From Nonomuraea cavernae (GTDB lineage Bacteria; Actinomycetota; Actinomycetes; Streptosporangiales; Streptosporangiaceae), in assembly GCF_014646355.1 (NCBI RefSeq), contig NZ_BMNH01000004.1:359099-404231 (forward strand): a stretch of DNA of 45,133 nt, written 5' to 3'. Below the pieces are notes generated by a model. It worked only from the letters and a program-made list of their open reading frames with translations, did no database searches and was not told the origin of the DNA. This document shows, one piece after another, positions 25,125-32,401 of this stretch. Position numbers and translations under genes: made by a program. Positions within the stretch are counted from its first letter, which is position 1, and each line of letters begins with the position of its first letter.

Positions 25125-26109
25125 GCCGGACGCGGAGGTCGGCGAAGAGGGCGCGGTGATCGGAGCCCGGCAGGTCGTGCACCTGTACGGCGACCGGCCG
25201 GACGCGGGCGTCGCCGAGCACGTGGTCGATGGCCACCAGCGGCGGCAGCCCGCGCCCCGCCGGCCAGGTGGGCACCAGGCCCTGTCCGGTGGCCGCCGCC
25301 GCGTCGGTGTAGCCGGTGGCCAGCAGCCGCCGGAAGACCGCGTGGTCGAGCGTCGCGTTGAAGTCGCCCGCCAGCAGCCGCGGCGGCCCAGCGGCCGGGG
25401 CGGGCGGCAGGGTGGCGATGCCGGCCTCCCACTCCGGCACCGTCGGGGGCACGGGCGCGACCGGGTGCACGACCACCACCTCCACCGCCGAGCCGCCGGG
25501 CAGCGCCACCTCGGCCACCGGCATGCGGTGCCCGACCGGCCGGAACAGCCCGCCCCGCTCGCGCAGCGGATGACGCGCGTACACACCGCTGCCCTCCGGC
25601 CCGCGCGGCGCCGGCTGGGTGACCTCGTACGGCAGCAGTCCCTCCAGCCCGGCCGCGTCCAGCCGCTGCCGGGCCGACCAGGTCAGCTCCTGGATGCTCA
25701 GCACGTCGACGTCCAGCCGGCGTACCAGGTCGACGATCACCGTCACGTCCCCGCGCCCGCCGTTGAGGTTCGCGGTCAGCACCCGTAAGGGCCGGCCTTC
25801 GGCCACGGCGGTGGCGCCCACGGCGCGCGGCGCCACGCACCAGGCGAGGCACGCGCACACCGCCAGCAGGAGCGCGATCGCCACCCTGCTCCGCGCGGCG
25901 ACCGCGATCGCCAGCACCACCAGCGCGGCGACCCCGAAGTACGGCGTGAAGGCGACCATCGGCACCAGGAACACGCCCCACTCCAGCCCGCCCACGCGCA
26001 TGGCCGTCCCCGCCGCGAGCAGCACGGCCACCCCGGCGGTCACCCGCGCGGCCCGGGTCCGGCGGGGCCGCGCCCGCCGCGTCGTCTCTGTGTCACCTTG
26101 CGTCAGCAC
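25120..26109 (-). CDS. Membrane-anchored endonuclease/exonuclease/phosphatase-family protein
   Basis: The 329-residue protein begins at a GTG with only a weak ribosome site. Three hydrophobic helices occupy residues about 20-95 (RVTAGVAVLLAAGTAM, GVFLVPMVAFTPYFGVAALVVLAIAVA, VAIALLLAVCACLAW). They are followed by an EEP-fold catalytic domain: LRVLTANLNGG (Asn), VLSIQELTW (metal Glu), RLLAGDFNATLDH (Asp-Asn) and AIDHVLG plus DLPGSDHRALFADL (catalytic His). EEP enzymes cleave phosphodiesters in DNA, RNA, lipids or sugars. With this topology the catalytic part is likely outside the membrane, so an extracellular nuclease or lipid phosphodiesterase is plausible. Confidence 0.88.
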   Translation of the reverse strand: MLTQGDTETTRRARPRRTRAARVTAGVAVLLAAGTAMRVGGLEWGVFLVPMVAFTPYFGVAALVVLAIAVAARSRVAIALLLAVCACLAWCVAPRAVGATAVAEGRPLRVLTANLNGGRGDVTVIVDLVRRLDVDVLSIQELTWSARQRLDAAGLEGLLPYEVTQPAPRGPEGSGVYARHPLRERGGLFRPVGHRMPVAEVALPGGSAVEVVVVHPVAPVPPTVPEWEAGIATLPPAPAAGPPRLLAGDFNATLDHAVFRRLLATGYTDAAAATGQGLVPTWPAGRGLPPLVAIDHVLGDARVRPVAVQVHDLPGSDHRALFADLRVRP

Positions 26110-26169
26110 AGCCGCACACCCTAGGGGGCCATCCTTAAACGCGGATGAGGAGACGCCGCGCGAGAACCC

Positions 26170-26529
26170 CTACGGCTGCCCCCAGATCGGCTGTCCGGGC
26201 TCGGCCGGGGGCAGCGCCGACAGGACGAGGGCCACGTTCGCCCAGTCGGTCACCTGGACGTTGTCCGCCATGAGGCGCAGCCGCCTCGGGATCTCCTCGT
26301 GCGCGTCGAGGAGCATCTCGATGGCCTCGATGATCTGACCGGTGACCGCCTCGTAGCCGCTGCCCCCGCCCTGGCCCTTGAAGAACGTCACGCCCTCCTT
26401 GCCCTCCCCCCAGAAGGCGCCGATGGCGTTGAGCTGCTTGGCCGCGTCGTCGACGAACCCGCCGAGCTCCTCCCTCTCGATGTCGAACGCCTTGGCCGCC
26501 GAGCGGATCTGGGACGGATGGTTCTCCAC
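26170..26529 (-). CDS. WXG100-like small protein (ESX/type VII related)
   Basis: GTG 26529 is preferred over a GTG four codons upstream because GGAGGAG lies directly before it; this gives 119 residues. The sequence is helix, turn with a WXG-like GAFWGEGKEG, helix (YEAVTGQIIEAIEMLLDAHE), the hairpin design of WXG100 proteins that travel as dimers through type VII secretion. The C-terminal tail (WANVALVLSALPPAEPG) is hydrophobic and proline-rich and longer than in the smallest members. It is the last gene of a three-gene set after a YbaB-like and a 301-residue protein. No toxin domain is present. Confidence 0.7.
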   Translation of the reverse strand: MENHPSQIRSAAKAFDIEREELGGFVDDAAKQLNAIGAFWGEGKEGVTFFKGQGGGSGYEAVTGQIIEAIEMLLDAHEEIPRRLRLMADNVQVTDWANVALVLSALPPAEPGQPIWGQP

Positions 26530-26553
26530 GCTCTCCTCCACATCGTCATCGCG

Positions 26554-27459
26554 TCAGCCCGCCGGCTTGTGGGCCATGGTGAAGTACAGGAGCATCCGGC
26601 CGAGGGTCTCCTTCCAGGTGGGCACGAGGTCCGAGCCTTCCTGGCCGTTCAGGGCGTCGTAGGTGGGGCCGTAGCCGAGCGACCCGCCGGCCAGCCGGTT
26701 CAGGAAGTACTGGACGTCCACGTTCGCCGTCGCCCTCCTGGCCAGCGGCGCGGCGGCGTCGAACACGCCGTAGAAGGCGAACGACGCGGCGAACTCCTTC
26801 AGGGCCTGGGTCGCGTTGTCCCCGAGGGAGCCGGGGTCGTCGCCCCGCGCCGCCTTGACGCCCGCCACCACCGCCACGTCGCCGACGGCGAAGAAGGCGC
26901 TGCCGATCGTGTACTCCGTCAGCTTGCTCAGCAGGATCCGGGCGAGGCTGTGCTCCAGCAGTTTCGCCAGCAGGCCCGCCTGTGCCCGCCGCATGAGGAA
27001 CTGGGTGATCTGGTAGGCCGCGCCGGCCTGCCAGGGGAAGGTGGTGATGTAGACGAAGCTGGCGAAGTTGGCCAGGGCGAGCGTCCAGTACGCGTGCCGG
27101 GCCGTCTCGATCACCTCGGCGAACTCCGCGCAGGCCGCGCTGTTCCGCCGGCAGCGGTCGGCGAGCCGGCCGGCGAAGCCCGACTCGGGGGGTTGCGGAT
27201 ACAGTCCTGCCGTCACGGCCTTCCGGTAGGCGTCCACGTCGTCCCCGGAGTTCTTCCTCCACACCGACTCGGCGGCGGCGAACGTCCTGTCCGGGGCCTG
27301 CTCGATGCGCTCGGCCAGCCGCGACCAGACCTCGGCGGCCTGACGCGCCTTCGCCGGGTGGCCCTCGGGGTAGTCGACCGCGAGCATCTTGAACACGAAG
27401 GCGGCGATGCCGATGGTGCCGAGCCCGTAGACGCTCACGCGCGCCGGGTTGACGCTCAT
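26554..27459 (-). CDS. Hypothetical 301-residue helical protein of the ESX-like cassette
   Basis: I recognise no named family with certainty. The start ATG 27459 overlaps the YbaB-like stop (ATGA) and has GGGGAG upstream. The first 25 residues form a hydrophobic helix (VYGLGTIGIAAFVFKML). The remainder is helical with a central hydrophobic part (YWTLALANFASFVYITTFPWQAGAAYQI). This middle resembles the helical preamble of actinobacterial WXG/LXG polymorphic-toxin proteins, but there is no C-terminal toxin domain. It lies between YbaB-like and WXG-like genes and is probably exported or membrane-associated with them. Confidence 0.65.
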   Translation of the reverse strand: MSVNPARVSVYGLGTIGIAAFVFKMLAVDYPEGHPAKARQAAEVWSRLAERIEQAPDRTFAAAESVWRKNSGDDVDAYRKAVTAGLYPQPPESGFAGRLADRCRRNSAACAEFAEVIETARHAYWTLALANFASFVYITTFPWQAGAAYQITQFLMRRAQAGLLAKLLEHSLARILLSKLTEYTIGSAFFAVGDVAVVAGVKAARGDDPGSLGDNATQALKEFAASFAFYGVFDAAAPLARRATANVDVQYFLNRLAGGSLGYGPTYDALNGQEGSDLVPTWKETLGRMLLYFTMAHKPAG

Positions 27460-27836
27460 GGGCGGCTCCCCCGCGCGCGGCGGGCGTCCGGCGGTCCGGT
27501 GTGGTCGAGCACGGTGCCGGTGACGAACGGGGCCATGAGGTCGCCCACCGCCCGCTGTGCGTCACCGGCCGACTCGGCGGACGCCTCCAGGATCGCCGCC
27601 GCCAGCTCGGCGGAGTCGAGCCGCATGGCGCGCGAGTCGATGACGAGCCCGGCCAGGGCCCCGGTCTGCGTCGTCTCGACGACGACGCGCCCGTCGGCCG
27701 CCACGCCCCGGCCGCGCACCGCGGCGATCCGTTCGCGTAACCGCTCCAGCTCCGCGGTCTCCTGGCGGAAGCGGTCGAGTAGCCTGCTGAACTCATGGTC
27801 GCTGGTGTCGCTGAACGGATCGGCCGGCGATGTCAT
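27456..27836 (-). CDS. YbaB/EbfC-like protein
   Basis: The start ATG 27836 has AGGAG eight bases upstream; an earlier in-frame start has none. The 126-residue product begins with a coiled helix (FSRLLDRFRQETAELERLRERIAAVRG), then a beta sheet (VVVETTQTGALAGLVID) and a final helix, the YbaB fold. Classic YbaB proteins bind DNA. In actinobacteria, paralogues are often found beside WXG100 genes, where the role is unknown. It is the first gene of the cassette and overlaps the next by four bases. Confidence 0.78.
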   Translation of the reverse strand: MTSPADPFSDTSDHEFSRLLDRFRQETAELERLRERIAAVRGRGVAADGRVVVETTQTGALAGLVIDSRAMRLDSAELAAAILEASAESAGDAQRAVGDLMAPFVTGTVLDHTGPPDARRARGSRP

Positions 27837-27857
27837 TTCCGTCTCCTGACTCTCTTC

Positions 27858-27870
27858 GACTCGTCGAGTC
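27858..27870. promoter_or_regulatory. 13-bp palindrome in the cassette leader
   Basis: GACTCG-T-CGAGTC is a perfect inverted repeat about 22 bp before the YbaB-like start. Upstream, 27876-27915 is unusually AT-rich for this DNA (TATATGTTTAT), a likely promoter zone. Confidence 0.35.
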
Positions 27871-27918
27871 ACTCAGGTTACAGAAGTAAACAAGCCGGAA
27901 ATATATGTTTATCCTGCG

Positions 27919-28335
27919 TCAGCCCCCCTGGGTGTAGATCGTCTTCCAGCGGGAGCACTCGCCGACCGGGCGCGTCGCGTTGCCTCGGCACACCTGCACC
28001 CTGATCTGCAGCGCCCCGCCGACGCTCTTGCTGAACGAGCCCGTGCCCGTCACGCAGTTGTACACGCCGTGCGTCCGCCAGCGGCCGTTCTGCCCGCTCT
28101 GGCGCCGGATGAGCACCCACGAGCAGCCCTTGCCATGGGTGTCGTCGAGGTATCCCTTCACGATCAGCCCCGACTGTCCGGCCACGACGCGCCCCCACGC
28201 GGTCGCCTTGCCGTCGGTGGAGTGGACGCCACCCCACTTCCAGGACGTGGGATCCGCGGCGGCGGGGGCGCCCTGGACGGCCAGGGCGATGGCGGCGGCG
28301 GTCATGCCGGTCAGCAGGCGGGCGGCGATGCGCAT
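27919..28335 (-). CDS. Small secreted protein, 138 residues
   Basis: ATG 28335 follows GGGAGA. The N-terminus is a Sec signal peptide ending APAAADPTSW. The mature part of about 110 residues is beta-looking with four cysteines (GCSWVLIRR, VYNCVTGTG, VQVCRGN, GECSRW), which could form two disulfides. I do not recognise the family. It precedes the YbaB-like gene on the same strand by 82 bp. The ESX-like cassette at 42662-44152 also has a small secreted beta-rich protein beside it, a parallel worth noting. Confidence 0.75.
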   Translation of the reverse strand: MRIAARLLTGMTAAAIALAVQGAPAAADPTSWKWGGVHSTDGKATAWGRVVAGQSGLIVKGYLDDTHGKGCSWVLIRRQSGQNGRWRTHGVYNCVTGTGSFSKSVGGALQIRVQVCRGNATRPVGECSRWKTIYTQGG

Positions 28336-28432
28336 GAGAGGTCTCCCGGGATCGTGGGTCGTTCGTCACCCCAAGGACTACCGGCGCGCTCTTGTACACG
28401 GCTTGGAGCTCAGTGAGCGGCCCGCTTCCGGC

Positions 28433-29323
28433 TCAGCCGCCGGGGGCGATCACCCGCCAGGCCGCGGGGCGCAGCGTCCAGGACCAGCGCGGTGCGGCCG
28501 GGCGCAGCTCGCCGTCCAGGTTGGCCGGGACGGGCTCGCCGTCGATGGCGATCGACGTCCCCCTGACGGTCGTGACCTCGTCGAGCCGGCCGTGCCCGCC
28601 GCGCCGCAGCAGCAGCCCGTAGACGAGGCGGGACCAGGGCGACACGGCGTAGGAGATGACGACGTCGGCCAGCCCGTCGTCCGGCCGGGCGTCCGGTGCC
28701 AGCGGGGTGCCGCCGCCGATCGAGCCGCCGTTGCCGACGCCCACCATGAGGATCCGCCGGCGGCCGTCGGCGATCACCCGGCCGTCCACGCGGACCCGCA
28801 GCCGCCACCCCCGCGCCCGGGTGCCGGCGACCAGCGCGCCCACCGCGTACGCGGCCCGCCGCAGCAACGGCTTGAGCGGGGTGGCCTGCTCGGAGGCCAG
28901 CGCGCCGACCCCGACGTGCACGGCGTTCAGCACGATCCCGCCCTGGTCGTCGACGAGCAGATCCAGCGGCCGCTCCACTCCGCGCGGGACGAGCGTCGCG
29001 GCCTGCCGCGGATCCAGCGGGATGCCGAGCGTGCGGGCCAGGTCGTTGCCGGTGCCCATCGGGACCAGGCCCACCGGCCGGGTGCCGAGCTCGCCCCGCG
29101 CGAGCAGCGCGGCCACCACCCGGTGCAGCGAGCCGTCGCCGCCGAGGACGACGGGGGCGCGGTCCGGGTGCCGGTCCAGCACCCGGTCGATGTCGCCCGG
29201 CTCCTCCACGACGCAGGTCACCACGTCGGCCTCGTCGCCCAGCGCGCGCAGCACCGCCCGGCGGGTCTCGTCGTCGTCCCCGCCCGCGGCCGGATTGCCG
29301 ATCGCCACCAGCTTGCGTGACAC
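28433..29323 (-). CDS. Diacylglycerol kinase-family lipid kinase
   Basis: The 296-residue protein starts at GTG 29323 after GGAGGGG. It has the DAGK catalytic landmarks: IGNPAAGG at the start, LGGDGSLHRVVAALL (nucleotide loop) and GTGNDLARTLGIP, then VHVGVGALAS and DGLADVVI in the second domain. These soluble enzymes phosphorylate diacylglycerol or similar lipids at the membrane. It lies 96 bp downstream of the last gene of the glycan operon on the same strand and may be part of it. The gap contains the palindrome CCTGATCCATCAGG at 29358-29371 and no gene. Confidence 0.92.
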   Translation of the reverse strand: MSRKLVAIGNPAAGGDDDETRRAVLRALGDEADVVTCVVEEPGDIDRVLDRHPDRAPVVLGGDGSLHRVVAALLARGELGTRPVGLVPMGTGNDLARTLGIPLDPRQAATLVPRGVERPLDLLVDDQGGIVLNAVHVGVGALASEQATPLKPLLRRAAYAVGALVAGTRARGWRLRVRVDGRVIADGRRRILMVGVGNGGSIGGGTPLAPDARPDDGLADVVISYAVSPWSRLVYGLLLRRGGHGRLDEVTTVRGTSIAIDGEPVPANLDGELRPAAPRWSWTLRPAAWRVIAPGG

Positions 29324-29419
29324 CCCGTCCCCTCCGTTCTCTGGCCCGCCTGGTGCCCCTGATCCATCAGGCGAAACCCTCCAGGTCGCGGAGCCGGGTG
29401 TCCGGGGCGGCGCGCGTCC

Positions 29420-30478
29420 TCAGCCGGCCGGGAGGTCAGGCGGGTCGAAACGACGGCTGAACAGGCCCATGAGCGAGGTGACGGCCCGGCTGCGGGCGGC
29501 GAACAGCCGGCTTCGCGGTTCCAGGCTCACCCCGAACTGCTTCTTCGTCTCGTAGGCCGCCGCGCCGAAGCGCAGCGTACGGGCGCCCGACGAGATGGCG
29601 TTCCGCACGCACGCGGTCAGGAGGGCGTGATAGGCGGCGGTGCCGGCGGTGCGCTCGTAGTCACGCCCGATCCACCTGACCGCCAGGTCGTCGTCATCGC
29701 GGAGCAGGGCGATGCAGCCGACCAGCGTGCCGTCCCGGTGGGCCGCGAGCAGGGTGAGGTCGGCGCCCAGGACGGTGGCCGCCTTGACGAACAGATCCGG
29801 CCCGTAGTGCCGGACCGCGCCGTGACGGCGCGTCACGTCCGCCACCATCCGGTCCAGTGCCGGACCGTCCTCGGCCGTCGGGATCAGCGGCCGGACGACG
29901 ATGCCCTCGCGTTCGGCGCGCCGCTGCGTGCGGCGGATCTCACGGCGCCTCTTGCTCGGCAGGTCGGCCAGATAGTCGTCGAACGACGGCCAGGTCAGAT
30001 CCAGACGGGTGTCCGGCAGCCAGCCGAGCCGGAGATAACCGCGTTGTTCCGCATGGGCCGGATCCGGCGCGGGCAGATGGTCGACGACGCAGAACGGCGA
30101 CCGCTCTCGTCTGGCGAAGTCGCGGATCTCCCGCAGCAGCACGTCGAGCTCGGCCCGTGGGTCGGGGCCGTCACCCACCAGCAGCCCCGGGGACGCCGTC
30201 ATCGGTACGGCCACGTGCAGGAAGGGCGAGCGGCGCAGCAGCCGGCCGAACCGCGCGTCGAGCCGGGGGTTCTGCAGCCGGTGTTCGAGCGCGCCGACGG
30301 CGGCGGCCACGAGTCTTCCCTGCCGGCGTACCAGCAGATATCTGGGCCGGTGATCGGCCAGGACGGTCTCGGCCAGGTGGAGCCAGCGATGCCCGGCGAA
30401 GGGGAGCTCGCCGCGGAGCGAGTCCCATTCGCCGGGTGACACTCCCTCGATGGAGGTGAGCACGTCAACCGTGTGCAT
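29420..30478 (-). CDS. FemAB/GNAT-fold acyltransferase (Acetyltransf_6-like)
   Basis: The 352-residue protein has two GNAT-type halves: an N-terminal part (RPRYLLVRRQGRLVAAAVG) and a C-terminal one (YLADLPSKRRREIRRTQRRA, LTLLAAHRDGTLVGCIALL, AVRWIGRDYERTAGTAAYH). The KRRREIRRT basic helix is typical of the FemAB/CelD-like family. Such enzymes transfer acyl or aminoacyl groups to wall or glycan precursors. Start ATG 30478 has GGAG upstream and overlaps the ATP-grasp gene by 14 bp, so it is the coupled last gene of the operon. The donor is unknown; the adjacent ATP-grasp ligase suggests an amino-acid-type group. Confidence 0.85.
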   Translation of the reverse strand: MHTVDVLTSIEGVSPGEWDSLRGELPFAGHRWLHLAETVLADHRPRYLLVRRQGRLVAAAVGALEHRLQNPRLDARFGRLLRRSPFLHVAVPMTASPGLLVGDGPDPRAELDVLLREIRDFARRERSPFCVVDHLPAPDPAHAEQRGYLRLGWLPDTRLDLTWPSFDDYLADLPSKRRREIRRTQRRAEREGIVVRPLIPTAEDGPALDRMVADVTRRHGAVRHYGPDLFVKAATVLGADLTLLAAHRDGTLVGCIALLRDDDDLAVRWIGRDYERTAGTAAYHALLTACVRNAISSGARTLRFGAAAYETKKQFGVSLEPRSRLFAARSRAVTSLMGLFSRRFDPPDLPAG

Positions 30479-31682
30479 CGCTGTTCTCCGGCCCGGCCAC
30501 CTCGAACCTCATGGTCCCGGCCACGAGGTCGGCCGAGGCGTCCAGCGCGGCGGTCGTGGCCGCCCGCACGACGAACCAGCCGAGCCGGTCCGACACGTCC
30601 TGGTAGGGCCGGACTCGCCGGCCCGGCCGGGCCAGCACCACCAGCTCGGCCACCTCCGGGACGGCCCTGACCCGCTCCTCGCCGGACACCGACACCAGGG
30701 TCCCGGCCCGCTCGGCGGTGATCACCTGCCATCGGACCGGACGTGGCGGGTGCGGATCCAGCTCGATCGGCAGACCGGTCGCGGCCTGCACGGCGGCCCG
30801 TACGGGGTCCACGCCGTGGCAGAGCCGTACCAGGTCGTCGGTTCCGTTGCCTCCCGTGCGCAGCCCCAGCTCGATGAGGTACGGCTCGCCGTCCGGAGTG
30901 ACGATCAGGTCGAGGTTCAGCGGCCCGCGCCGATAGTCCAGGCGGGCGCAGACCTTGTCCACGACGGAGCGGACGGTGTCCTCGACGTCCGGGGGCAGCG
31001 CGACCGGCATGTCGCGGCGCAGGGTCAGCACCAGAGGCGGTGGGCTCACCGTCTGCCGGCTCACCGCCATGAACACCACGCGTCCGTCGTCCACGACGCA
31101 CTCACAGTTGTAGAGGACTCCGGGGATCTCCTCCTCGACCATGATCATGCCGCTGTAGGAGCGGTCACGGGCCGCCATCGCGGCGGACAGGACAGCGCCG
31201 GGGGAGACGCATCTGGTCACCCCGCGCCCGCTCTGCGCGTCGGCGGGCTTGACGAAGACCGGGAAGCGGAGCGCGCGGGCCCGCGCGGCGAGTTCGGCCG
31301 GGTCGTCGCCCATGATCCAGGGATAGGACGACACGCCGAGTTCGTCGAGGATGCCGCGCACCACCCACTTGTCGAGCGAGGCCCGGGCCGCCTCCTCGGA
31401 GAGCCGGCTCGGCAGCCCCAGCGCGACGGCCAGCTCGCGCAGCGCCGGCACCGCGACGTCACTGGACGGCGCCACCACGCCCGCCACGTCCGTACGGCCG
31501 CCGAGTGCCGCCAGGATCGCCCCGGCGTCGCGGGTGCTGACCGGCAGGTACTCGTCGGCGAGGGCGACGCCCGGCGCGGTGGCCGACTGGTCCACCGCGA
31601 TCGTCCGGTAGCCCATCTCGGCCGCCACGCGGTAGGTGGACAGCGCGCCGTCGGCGGCGCCGAGTATCAGCAGTGAGGTCAT
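30465..31682 (-). CDS. ATP-grasp ligase
   Basis: The start ATG 31682 overlaps the upstream stop (ATGA); the product is 405 residues. An N-terminal Rossmann-like domain (LLILGAADGALSTYRVAAEMG) is followed by ATP-grasp motifs: FPVFVKPADAQSGRGV (ATP lysine and glycine-rich loop), MIMVEEEIPG, and metal ligands in LIELGLRTGGNG. The organisation matches carboxylate-amine or thiol ligases of the PylC/CarB-like branch. It activates a carboxylate as an acyl phosphate and joins it to an amine. It is probably the source of an amide-linked decoration passed to, or made on, the glycan. The substrate cannot be read. Confidence 0.88.
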   Translation of the reverse strand: MTSLLILGAADGALSTYRVAAEMGYRTIAVDQSATAPGVALADEYLPVSTRDAGAILAALGGRTDVAGVVAPSSDVAVPALRELAVALGLPSRLSEEAARASLDKWVVRGILDELGVSSYPWIMGDDPAELAARARALRFPVFVKPADAQSGRGVTRCVSPGAVLSAAMAARDRSYSGMIMVEEEIPGVLYNCECVVDDGRVVFMAVSRQTVSPPPLVLTLRRDMPVALPPDVEDTVRSVVDKVCARLDYRRGPLNLDLIVTPDGEPYLIELGLRTGGNGTDDLVRLCHGVDPVRAAVQAATGLPIELDPHPPRPVRWQVITAERAGTLVSVSGEERVRAVPEVAELVVLARPGRRVRPYQDVSDRLGWFVVRAATTAALDASADLVAGTMRFEVAGPENSDAHG

Positions 31683-32401
31683 GCCGTGTGCTTCCGGTGC
31701 CGGGCGACCGCCTGGTCGACGTAGCGCCCCAGCGGCAGCGACAGCACCGCGACGGCCAGGGCCAGGTGGATCACCATGAACACGACGGCGGTCGCGATGC
31801 TGGGCGGTCCACCGGTGAAGACGATGATGTGGGAGGCGTAGTGGAGGTGCGACGGCGGGCCGTCGGGCCAGTCGTAGGTGAGCCAGAACGTGAGATCGTT
31901 CAGCCCGGAGATGACCACCAGGACCGAGGCGAGCCCCAGCTTGAGGACCGACGTCGTACGGGCTCCCCCCATCCGGTAGCCGAGCAGCGCGAACAGCACG
32001 ACGAACGTGACGGTCAGCAGGATCCACTGGTAGATGGTCTGGAACAGGAGGTCCTGCTGATCGCCGGACGCGGCGCCGAAGGGCAGGATCCGCAGCACCA
32101 GCCCGGTGTCCAGGACCCCCATGTAGAAGACGACCGCGGCCAGCAGCAGCGGCGGTCCGAATCGCCGCAGGGGCAGCAGCGCGACGGTCACCACGCCGAA
32201 CACGAACGGGCTGAGCCGGAAGGCCCAGTCGGCCAGGTCGCCCAGCGTCTGCTGGGGCGGCAGCACGAGCATGATCAGCCCGGCGAGCACGGCGGTGGGG
32301 ACGCCGGACACCAGCCACAGCCAGTTCCGGTTCCGGTGGGCCGCCGCGATCCAGGCGTCGGCGCGGGCGGTGCCGCGGCGGGTGGGGCGAACGGAGGTCA
32401 T
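31679..32401 (-). CDS. Unknown integral membrane protein (240 residues)
   Basis: Both ends are fixed by overlap: ATG 32401 in the carbamoyltransferase stop and TGA in the ATP-grasp start. A basic N-terminus (RPTRRGTARADAW) precedes six to seven membrane helices, such as WLWLVSGVPTAVLAGLIML and PLLLAAVVFYMGVLDTGLVL. Conserved-looking polar sites include GDQQDLLFQTIYQW and TYDWPDGPPSHLHYASH between helices. I do not recognise the family. Translational coupling on both sides implies a dedicated part in the pathway, perhaps transport or scaffold. Confidence 0.85.
   Translation of the reverse strand: MTSVRPTRRGTARADAWIAAAHRNRNWLWLVSGVPTAVLAGLIMLVLPPQQTLGDLADWAFRLSPFVFGVVTVALLPLRRFGPPLLLAAVVFYMGVLDTGLVLRILPFGAASGDQQDLLFQTIYQWILLTVTFVVLFALLGYRMGGARTTSVLKLGLASVLVVISGLNDLTFWLTYDWPDGPPSHLHYASHIIVFTGGPPSIATAVVFMVIHLALAVAVLSLPLGRYVDQAVARHRKHTA

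Noticed and set aside
26299..27849. 516-codon plus-strand frame opposite cassette A
   Set aside because: The three minus-strand genes have ribosome sites, 4-bp coupling and recognisable folds; the plus frame does not.
28392..29320. Plus-strand frames opposite the lipid kinase
   Set aside because: The kinase motifs GGDGS and GTGND are on the minus strand.
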